A stretch of 64,000 nucleotides of DNA from the NCBI GenBank assembly GCA_035530275.1, contig DATKVC010000003.1, forward strand, positions 1 to 64,000, read 5' to 3'. The translations under genes were made by a program, and so were the position numbers. Positions 35,820-42,545 of this stretch are shown here, piece after piece. The first letter of the stretch is position 1. Each line of letters starts with the position of its first letter. The DNA comes from CAIJMU01 sp035530275 (lineage in GTDB: Bacteria > Spirochaetota > Spirochaetia > Treponematales > Rectinemataceae). A model generated the notes under the pieces. The model worked only from the letters and a program-made list of their open reading frames with translations. It had not been told where the DNA came from and did no database searches.

Positions 35820-35871
35820 CCCTCACCCTTCTTTCCCACCCTGCTCACCGCGGTGAATCCTGGAGTATCCC

Positions 35872-37005
35872 TTGGCCAAGCGTGATTATTATGAGGTCCT
35901 CGGCGTCGAAAAGGGCGCTTCCAAGGACGACATCAAGAAAGCCTATCGCCGTCTCGCGATTCAGTACCATCCGGACAAGAACCCAGGTGACAAGGCTTCC
36001 GAGGAGAAATTCAAGGAAGCCACCGAAGCCTACGAGGTGCTCGGCGACGACGAAAAGCGCCAGGCCTACGACCGCTTCGGCTTCGCCGGCGTCGAAGGCA
36101 TGGGCGGCGGCCAGGGCGCCCACGATTTCTCCGGCGTCTTCCGCGACTTCGAGGACATCTTCGGGGGTTTCGGCGACTTCTCCAACATCTTCGACTCCTT
36201 CTTCGGCGGAGGAGGGCGACGCGGGGGCGGAGGCGAACGGGTTCAACGCGGCTCGAATCTCCGCTACGACCTCGAGCTCTCTTTCGAGGATGCCGTCTTC
36301 GGCACCGAGATCGACATCACCTACTCACGACACGATACCTGTAAGACCTGCAAGGGCTCGGGTTCGGCCGACGGTTCCGGGCGTCGCGTCTGTCCGACCT
36401 GCCAGGGCTCGGGGCAGGTTCGCCGGTCTTCAGGATTTTTCTCGATAGCCCAGCCCTGTCCGACCTGCCGCGGCGAAGGAGCGGTGATCGAACACCCCTG
36501 TCGCGATTGCGGGGGGTCGGGTCTGGCAAAAAAGAAGCAGAAGATCCGCGTGACCATTCCACCGGGCGTCGAGGACGGGAAACGCGTCGGCATCCCCAAT
36601 CAAGGCGATTCCGCCGCGAACGGCGGTCCCGCCGGCGACCTCTATGTCTTCATCCATGTCCGGCCGCACGAGTATTTCGAGCGCGACGGAAATGATCTGT
36701 ATTGCGCTCTTCCTGTCGGCCTCGCGATGGCGAGTCTCGGTGGAGAGGTGACCCTCGAGACCATCGATCACAAGAAGGTCGCGGTAACCATTCCCGCTGG
36801 AACCCAGAACGCCACTCTTCTCAGGGTGAGGGGAGAAGGCGTGCCGAGCCAGAATGGGCGAAGGGGCGATCTTTACCTCAAGGTCGTCGTGAACATGCCG
36901 CAAAAGCTCTCGCGGCGCGGTCGCGAAATCCTCGAGGAGTTCCGCAAGATCGAAGGCGAGGATACGCAGGTTCGTCCGGTCAAGCTTTCGGAGATCAAGC
37001 GATAA
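35872..37005 (+). CDS. dnaJ: Chaperone protein DnaJ
   Basis: 377 residues. J domain with the HPD motif in YHPDKNPGD, a Gly/Phe-rich segment, and four zinc-binding CxxCxGxG repeats (CKTCKGSG, CPTCQGSG, CPTCRGEG, CRDCGGSG), then the C-terminal substrate domains. A complete class A co-chaperone. The start is TTG at 35872 with GGAG 6 nt upstream. Confidence 0.97.
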   Translation: MAKRDYYEVLGVEKGASKDDIKKAYRRLAIQYHPDKNPGDKASEEKFKEATEAYEVLGDDEKRQAYDRFGFAGVEGMGGGQGAHDFSGVFRDFEDIFGGFGDFSNIFDSFFGGGGRRGGGGERVQRGSNLRYDLELSFEDAVFGTEIDITYSRHDTCKTCKGSGSADGSGRRVCPTCQGSGQVRRSSGFFSIAQPCPTCRGEGAVIEHPCRDCGGSGLAKKKQKIRVTIPPGVEDGKRVGIPNQGDSAANGGPAGDLYVFIHVRPHEYFERDGNDLYCALPVGLAMASLGGEVTLETIDHKKVAVTIPAGTQNATLLRVRGEGVPSQNGRRGDLYLKVVVNMPQKLSRRGREILEEFRKIEGEDTQVRPVKLSEIKR

Positions 37006-37010
37006 GTATC

Positions 37011-37030
37011 GGCCCCCGCGACAGGGGGCC
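37011..37030 (+). terminator. GC-rich hairpin after dnaJ
   Basis: GGCCCCC and GGGGGCC flank a 6-nt loop five bases after the dnaJ stop. There is no U-tract, so termination is uncertain. Confidence 0.35.
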
Positions 37031-37146
37031 CGACCGCTCTGTTGCGGGCCCGACTCGCCTTCGCGATACTTCAACTCGTGGCAGCCGAAGACAAGAGCCT
37101 CAATAGCGGCCCGATTCCAGCCGATATTGGATCGGGTAGAGCTACG

Positions 37147-38226
37147 ATGGCTTCACGAAGCGGTTCAGCGATAGCCGAAAACGATCGCCGCCTCATCAAG
37201 GATCACGCGCAATACGTGCGTGAGGCTCTCTTTTCCTGCATCACCCAGACCCAAGTCGAGTGCTCCGTCGCCTTCGCCCGCTATCTGAGCCTCGCCGGCC
37301 TCAATTCCGAAAATTACTGGCTCTTCCTCAGACTCGTGATGACCAACAATCCCTGGGTCATCGACGAGATGCTCCACGACAGGGAGCCGAGGCTTCTCTT
37401 TTCGACCATCAGGCCGGATTCCGAGCTCATTGAGGCCGCGTTCCAGACCCTCTTTTCCCGCCATCCCGAGGAGCTCTACCCTCGCGCCCTCGAGACCCTG
37501 CTCGGCATCATCCAGAACGCCTACTTCGATCCCGATGACGGCTACCGCATCCGCAAGCTGTCCATAATGGACATCAACGCCCTGGGTAAATTCCTGTTGA
37601 AGGATCAGCCTCAGGAAAATGCGCAAAACAGGCTCATCCTCGAAATCCTTGACAGGATCACGAGGCTTGGCGAGTATTACGGCGAACCCGACAAAAGCGT
37701 TCTTTCGAAACACGCCTTCAATGTCCGCTTCGCCTATTTCGACCGGACGAGGGAGATGGTCGACGCCATTCCTGAGCCACTGCTCGCGCGCGTCGCCGAT
37801 CGCAATGGCGTATCCCCCGAAGATGACTTCGCCGATCTCGTAACCAAGCGTCGGGAGCGCAAACGCGACAAGTCGGGCCGTTTCGTAAAGGAAAATGCGG
37901 AGTTTATTCCGGAGACTGCCGGAAACACTGTGGCTTCGGAAAAGCCCGCCCAGCCTGTGATTACGACTTCGCCTCCAAAGGCTTCAGCAGCCGGCCTCGC
38001 GGGGCTGAAGGGTGAAGCGCCGAAGCCTGTCGAGGAAGCGTCCAAACCCGCTTCGTCCGGATCATCAAAGGCTAAGCGGCCTGGCGGATCGCAGCAGCCG
38101 GTCGGCTCCAAGGTCGGCGACAAGACCGCCGTCCGATCGGGGGCGAAGCCGGGCAAGGCAAGCGCCGCCAATCCGAACAAGGGCGCTGCGACAAAGCCGC
38201 AGCCAGGAAAGACGAAGAAAAGATGA
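37147..38226 (+). CDS. Unknown-family protein, paralogue 1, with disordered Lys/Pro/Ala tail
   Basis: 359 residues, not recognised. Residues about 10-215 belong to the same family as the proteins at 40272, 40992 and 41766: shared marks are SLAGLNSENYWLFLRLV, NPWVIDEML, GYRI, DINALGKFL, NRLILEILDRI and IPEPLL. It is predicted helical and soluble. From about residue 240 the chain is low-complexity and rich in Lys, Pro, Ala and Ser, ending KTKKR, unlike the other three. ATG 37147 has only a weak ribosome site. Its stop lies 44 bp before the phosphatase start. It is the most divergent of the four. Confidence 0.75.
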   Translation: MASRSGSAIAENDRRLIKDHAQYVREALFSCITQTQVECSVAFARYLSLAGLNSENYWLFLRLVMTNNPWVIDEMLHDREPRLLFSTIRPDSELIEAAFQTLFSRHPEELYPRALETLLGIIQNAYFDPDDGYRIRKLSIMDINALGKFLLKDQPQENAQNRLILEILDRITRLGEYYGEPDKSVLSKHAFNVRFAYFDRTREMVDAIPEPLLARVADRNGVSPEDDFADLVTKRRERKRDKSGRFVKENAEFIPETAGNTVASEKPAQPVITTSPPKASAAGLAGLKGEAPKPVEEASKPASSGSSKAKRPGGSQQPVGSKVGDKTAVRSGAKPGKASAANPNKGAATKPQPGKTKKR

Positions 38227-38270
38227 GGCTCCCGCCTCCGAAGGGGGAGGGGACCCAAGAGGAGGCGATT

Positions 38271-39260
38271 ATGGCCCGAAAGGGGCCTTTTGACAAATTG
38301 ACCGGGGCGCTTACCGAAACGGCGGAAGGCACCGTGGCTGTGGCTCTCTCGGCGCCAGCACCCCTCGGCGTCGCCCTCGTGGATCGCGCCATCGAGGTCT
38401 GCGGCGCTTGGCCGGGGCGCTTGCTCGATTCGAAAGGTCAACCTGGCGGCCTCATCGAGTTCCCCCCTGCGCTTCGACCGATCATCATCGGCGATCTCCA
38501 TGCGAACCTCGAGAATCTCATCGCCATCATCGACCATGGCAGGAACCGCGAGGATTTCGAAGAGGGGAGGGCGGCCCTTGTCTTCGTCGGCGATTCTGTC
38601 CACGACGACAGGACCGGCCACATGAAGGAAATGGCCAATTCCGTCGAAATCCTCGAGTACATCCTCAGGTTGATCGCCGAACATCCGAAGGCGGTCTATT
38701 ACGTACGGGGTAACCACGACACCTTCGACGAACGCCTCCGCAAGAGCGGCATCGCCCAAGGCCTCGAGTTCAAGAACGCCTTGCTCGCGCGCGAAGGTGC
38801 GGACTACGTAGCGGCCGTCCAGCGCTTTTTCGACGCCTTGCCCATGTTCATCATCGGTCCTGGTTTCGTGATCACGCACGCCGGCCCCACCAGGGGCGGC
38901 CTCGTCAGGGAGGAACTCATCGACATCAAGCGCTATCCCGAGAAATACCACCAGTTAATGTGGAATAGGGTGAACGAGTTCCACGGCACTCCGAGCCCCA
39001 AGGAATACGGCGAGAAGGACCTCCGTCTCGTGCTCAATCAACTCGGATTGGACGAGCAAACTCCCTTTATCGTCGGCCACAATCCTCTCTGGTCGGACGG
39101 AAACCGCATCGGCGTCTGGCTCAATGTCATCGGCATGAAAAATCATCATATCATCTATTCGGGCTCCGGGAGCCGCGCCCCCTATTTCACGCTGGAAGGC
39201 GGGGAACTCGTGGTTCGGCTGGCCGCGAACGAAAAGCCGGAGGTTTACAATTATGGATGA
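38271..39260 (+). CDS. PPP-type metallophosphatase, divergent subfamily (copy 1)
   Basis: 329 residues, cytoplasmic. Metal-ligand motifs in phosphoprotein phosphatase order: GDLH at 74-77, GDSVHDD at 107-113, RGNHD at 146-150, THAGP with His203, and VGHNP with His270. The second motif departs from the usual GDxVDRG. This supports a two-metal Ser/Thr protein phosphatase or a close relative; the substrate is unknown. ATG 38271 has GAGGAGG 5-6 nt upstream, so the ATG at 38223 is rejected. Its last 8 nt overlap the atypical kinase gene, implying coupled kinase and phosphatase synthesis. Confidence 0.82.
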   Translation: MARKGPFDKLTGALTETAEGTVAVALSAPAPLGVALVDRAIEVCGAWPGRLLDSKGQPGGLIEFPPALRPIIIGDLHANLENLIAIIDHGRNREDFEEGRAALVFVGDSVHDDRTGHMKEMANSVEILEYILRLIAEHPKAVYYVRGNHDTFDERLRKSGIAQGLEFKNALLAREGADYVAAVQRFFDALPMFIIGPGFVITHAGPTRGGLVREELIDIKRYPEKYHQLMWNRVNEFHGTPSPKEYGEKDLRLVLNQLGLDEQTPFIVGHNPLWSDGNRIGVWLNVIGMKNHHIIYSGSGSRAPYFTLEGGELVVRLAANEKPEVYNYG

Positions 39261-40173
39261 GCGCGAGCGACTCGCCGCGGAAATCGGCGATGATGACATC
39301 ACCGACTACTTCTACCTTCGGCTCGGCGCCGAAGAAGTCTTCGATCGTCTGGAGCGACTGAAGGTCGAGCTCTCGGAATCGCAAGATGCGGTTCCGTTCA
39401 ACGCCCAGGTCAAGGGCTATTTCGGCGCCGTCGACGAGGATGGGCATCCATGGATCCTCAAACCCGCCGTCGATCCGAAGGAAATCCTCTACCATCGCAT
39501 CTGCACGCTTTCCTATCTTCTGGATCATTTTGTCGGCACGCTCTCCGCCCCGACGACCGTGTTCAAGATCGACGGCAAGTATTGGCGGGCCACCAAGGTC
39601 GTGCGCCATGCGATGCAGATATCTTCCTACGATTATCTTGACGAACCCTTCATCAATTGGCTTCGCGCTGACCTCGTCAATCGCTGGGTTTCCTTCGACG
39701 AGGATCGCAATCCCAACAACTATCTCGTAATCCACAACAAGGCGACGAAGCCCTTCCTCGTCGCGATCGATTTCGACAAGGCGGATTTTACCGCAACGCA
39801 GATGAAGATCACAGGCAACCCGGACAAGTTCGGCTGGCACAGGACCGAGAAAACCCGATTCCTCACCCTGCTCAGGCCGGAGAACTTTACCGGCATCCCC
39901 CTGGAGACCTTCGAAGCCAGGCTATCCTCGTTAATGTCCATACCCGAGGAGGCTCTCGCGCGGATAGCGAAACGCCTCGTGGAAGGTTGGAGCGACGATC
40001 CCGTCGGAATGACGACGACCCTTGTCTCCAACATCGTCGCGAGGCGTAACTACGTGAACGACTATTTCCGTAAGATGTTCAAACCTGCCTCGGAGACCGT
40101 GAGCACGAGCAACGAGGAGGATTATTCGATGTTCGGCGCAAGTTTTGTCGCCATGCATAAAGGTAAAAAGTGA
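39253..40173 (+). CDS. Atypical kinase-like protein (PI3K/HipA-like motifs)
   Basis: 306 residues, not assignable to a named family by eye. HPWILKP near residue 70 fits an ATP-binding Lys; SFDEDRNPNNYLV (151-156 DRNPNN) fits the DRHxxN catalytic loop of PI3/PI4-kinases and HipA-like kinases; VAIDFDKADF (173-175 DFD) fits their metal-binding DFG/D-x-D. Spacing between these is as expected. Kinase activity is therefore inferred; the substrate, protein or lipid, is unknown. ATG 39253 overlaps the phosphatase stop and has GGAGG 9 nt upstream. It lies among four paralogues and a pseudokinase. Confidence 0.68.
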   Translation: MDERERLAAEIGDDDITDYFYLRLGAEEVFDRLERLKVELSESQDAVPFNAQVKGYFGAVDEDGHPWILKPAVDPKEILYHRICTLSYLLDHFVGTLSAPTTVFKIDGKYWRATKVVRHAMQISSYDYLDEPFINWLRADLVNRWVSFDEDRNPNNYLVIHNKATKPFLVAIDFDKADFTATQMKITGNPDKFGWHRTEKTRFLTLLRPENFTGIPLETFEARLSSLMSIPEEALARIAKRLVEGWSDDPVGMTTTLVSNIVARRNYVNDYFRKMFKPASETVSTSNEEDYSMFGASFVAMHKGKK

Positions 40174-40193
40174 GCGGGGGGGCGGAAGCGCCC

Positions 40194-40222
40194 TTGACGG
40201 CTGCTAGGGGCCAACCTACACT
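40194..40222 (+). promoter_or_regulatory. Predicted sigma-70 promoter for the 40272 gene and downstream
   Basis: TTGACG (40194-40199), a 17-bp spacer and TACACT (40217-40222, 4 of 6), followed by a leader of about 40 nt with GGAGG before ATG 40272. It divides the island into two transcription units. Confidence 0.5.
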
Positions 40223-40271
40223 TTTCTTGCCAATGATTTGATTTCAGCGTAACGAGACATCGGAGGTCACG

Positions 40272-40970
40272 ATGGATAAACAGACCGAGCGGGTCATCGA
40301 GAGGACCTGGTCGAAAGAAACGATCATGCAGGTAGAGCTCGGGATCGTGCAGAACATGCTCGGGTCCCGGACGGAGGAGGCTGTCGAGGGTTCGGTCAGC
40401 TTCGCCCGCTTTCTCAGCCTTTCGGGGCTAAACAACGACAACTACCCGTTGTTTCTCAAGCTTCTTGAAGTGGAGAACCATTGGGTCATCGACACGATGG
40501 TCGCCAAGAAGGATCCCTTCCTTCTCTTGTCCGCCATCCAGCCGAACAGCTATCTCTCCTTCACCGCCTTCAAGCTCCTCACGAACTGGCACCCGGGCGG
40601 CATCTACCCCGTAACGCTTTCGGTGGTGCTCGGCATGCTCCAGGGCTGCTTCGCCTCGGCAAAGGACGGGTATAAGATCTATGCCGTATCCATCAACGAC
40701 GTGAACAACCTCGGCAAGCACCTCAACAAGGAAACCGGACAGGACGATCCGAACAACCGGACCATCCTCGACATCCTCGATCGTCTCGGCTCACTCGCCG
40801 GAACCTCCCAGAATCCGGACAAAGAGCAGATGGCGCGCCAGGCGAATAACATCAGGACCTTCTACTTCGACAAGCGGAAGAAGATGGAAGACATCATTCC
40901 GCAGGTCCTTCTCGTCAAGTCGGACTACGTCGCGAAAGAGACGGCTCCGCGCATGTTGTACGTGGACTAA
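40272..40970 (+). CDS. Unknown-family protein, paralogue 2
   Basis: 232 residues, not recognised, soluble and helical. Shared with its paralogues: ARFLSLSGLNNDNYPLFLKLL, NHWVIDTM, DPFLLLSAIQPN, PGGIYPVTL, DGYKIYAVSINDVNNLGKHLN, NRTILDILDRL, ANNIRTFYFD, IPQVLL. The many invariant polar residues suggest a binding surface rather than mere structure. ATG 40272 follows GGAGG at 5 nt. A promoter lies directly upstream and the next paralogue starts 21 bp after the stop. Confidence 0.78.
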   Translation: MDKQTERVIERTWSKETIMQVELGIVQNMLGSRTEEAVEGSVSFARFLSLSGLNNDNYPLFLKLLEVENHWVIDTMVAKKDPFLLLSAIQPNSYLSFTAFKLLTNWHPGGIYPVTLSVVLGMLQGCFASAKDGYKIYAVSINDVNNLGKHLNKETGQDDPNNRTILDILDRLGSLAGTSQNPDKEQMARQANNIRTFYFDKRKKMEDIIPQVLLVKSDYVAKETAPRMLYVD

Positions 40971-40991
40971 GGTCGAGGAAAGGAGCCAGCA

Positions 40992-41708
40992 ATGGAAGAG
41001 CTTTTCGAAAAGAAACAGGACTGGACCGAAAATGAGGTTCAGCGCATCGAATACAGCCTCCTTAAGGGTGTCCTTGGAACCCGCAGCCCGGAGGCCGTTG
41101 AGGCAGCCATCACCTACGCGAGCTACCTCAACTTCACGGGCATAACGAACGGCAACTACCCCGTTTTCCTCAACATCCTGACGGTTCGCAACCATCACGT
41201 CATCGATGCCCTCCTCGGGACCCGCGACCCCTTCCTCTTCATGAGTTCGATTCAGCCGAACTATTTCATCGTCGCGACCTGTTTCTCGATCCTCACCAAG
41301 TACCGCAAGGGCGAGATATATCCAAAAACTCTGGGTATCATTCTCGGCGTCTATCAGGCGACCTACAACTCGCCCCTCGACGGCTATCGCATCTATCCTC
41401 CCTCCGTCGCGGACGTGAACGCCCTCGGCAAGCATCTCAACGAGGAAAAGGGCCAGGACGATCTCCTGAACCGCTCCATCCTCGACATCCTCGACAAGCT
41501 GTCGTCCCTCGAGGGTCAGAACGTGGATGAGGATATGGAAGATCTCGCGGTGCATGCGCACAATATCCGCAACAACTTCTTCGATAGCACGAAGCGTCTC
41601 GTCGATGTCATCCCCGAGGTGCTCCTCCGGCCGGAGCCGAATCTGGACAAGGATGTCCAACCTCGCAAACGCGTTCCCCTCGCCGAGGCGGAAGGCGCCA
41701 AGGCATAA
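40992..41708 (+). CDS. Unknown-family protein, paralogue 3
   Basis: 238 residues, closest to paralogue 2 in layout. Shared marks: NFTGITNGNYPVFLNIL, NHHVIDALL, DPFLFMSSIQPN, GEIYPKTL, DGYRIYPPSVADVNALGKHLN, NRSILDILDKL, HNIRNNFFD, IPEVLL. A short charged C-terminus (residues 215-238) is unique. ATG 40992 follows AGGAG. It is followed by a good terminator hairpin before paralogue 4. Confidence 0.78.
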   Translation: MEELFEKKQDWTENEVQRIEYSLLKGVLGTRSPEAVEAAITYASYLNFTGITNGNYPVFLNILTVRNHHVIDALLGTRDPFLFMSSIQPNYFIVATCFSILTKYRKGEIYPKTLGIILGVYQATYNSPLDGYRIYPPSVADVNALGKHLNEEKGQDDLLNRSILDILDKLSSLEGQNVDEDMEDLAVHAHNIRNNFFDSTKRLVDVIPEVLLRPEPNLDKDVQPRKRVPLAEAEGAKA

Positions 41709-41713
41709 GCCTT

Positions 41714-41747
41714 ACGAGCCCGTCCCTCGGGGCGGGCTCGTGCTTTT
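41714..41747 (+). terminator. Rho-independent terminator between paralogues 3 and 4
   Basis: ACGAGCCCG/CGGGCTCGT form a perfect 9-bp stem (41714-41722 and 41733-41741) with further CCC/GGG pairing inside, followed by CTTTT. Paralogue 4 starts only 19 nt later with its own GAGGAG, so partial read-through is likely. Confidence 0.65.
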
Positions 41748-41765
41748 ACAAAGAGGAGTACATCC

Positions 41766-42467
41766 ATGCCCGGTCAACCCTGGCCACAGTGGTCCGGCGC
41801 CGAGATCGACGCCCTTGCCCTGGGCTACATCAACGACATCGTCTCAGCCAGTGACGAGTACAGCGTCTTCGCGGGGATCGCCTTTTCGCACTATCTCATC
41901 AACAAAGTGGGCATCCTCTCAGACAATTACCCGATCTATTTCCGCCTTATCGAATCGGGCAACCACTACATCGTCGATGCCCTCGTCGGCGATCGCGATC
42001 CGGCGAAGTTCTTCGGCAGCATCCAGCCCAACACGTACATGCTTCGGGAGTGCTTTTCCATGCTCACGAAGTGGAAGCCGGGCGGGATCTACCCGAAGGC
42101 CCTTGTCATCATCTACGGCCTTCTTTCCCTATGCTATCGCGATCCTGAAGAGGGTTACCGCATGTACCCTTTGACGGTGTCCGACGTCAACAGTCTCGGG
42201 AAGCATCTCGACAAGTCCAAGGACCAGATGGACCCCCTCAACCGGACGGTTCTCAACGTTCTTGACGAGGTTTCCAGCCTCATCGAGCCACAGCGCCCGA
42301 TGCCGAGCGCTGAAGTCAGGGACGTCGCCCTCCAGGCCAATAACATCAGAGGCAAATTCCTCGACATGACCAAGCGTCTCAACGAGTCGATTCCGGATAT
42401 CCTGCTCGAGCGTGGGGACTTTGCCAAAAACGAGATCAAGCCGAACGTCGTGAGAATAGAGGTCTAG
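41766..42467 (+). CDS. Unknown-family protein, paralogue 4
   Basis: 233 residues, not recognised. Family marks: NKVGILSDNYPIYFRLI, NHYIVDALV, DPAKFFGSIQPN, PGGIYPKAL, EGYRMYPLTVSDVNSLGKHLD, NRTVLNVLDEV, ANNIRGKFLD, IPDILL. The N-terminus (PGQPWPQWSGAEID) differs from the others. ATG 41766 follows GAGGAG at 8 nt. It is the gene next to the pseudokinase. Confidence 0.78.
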   Translation: MPGQPWPQWSGAEIDALALGYINDIVSASDEYSVFAGIAFSHYLINKVGILSDNYPIYFRLIESGNHYIVDALVGDRDPAKFFGSIQPNTYMLRECFSMLTKWKPGGIYPKALVIIYGLLSLCYRDPEEGYRMYPLTVSDVNSLGKHLDKSKDQMDPLNRTVLNVLDEVSSLIEPQRPMPSAEVRDVALQANNIRGKFLDMTKRLNESIPDILLERGDFAKNEIKPNVVRIEV

Positions 42468-42469
42468 GC

Positions 42470-42492
42470 CCATCGGGGCCTGGCCCCGATGG
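42470..42492 (+). terminator. Perfect 9-bp hairpin after paralogue 4
   Basis: CCATCGGGG and CCCCGATGG flank a 5-nt loop 2 bp after the stop codon. No U-tract follows, so read-through into the pseudokinase gene is plausible. Confidence 0.4.
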
Positions 42493-42545
42493 AGCGGCCT
42501 CCTCCTTTCCGGGGGCCTGCCTCGCCCGATGCATCGAGGTAGGGC

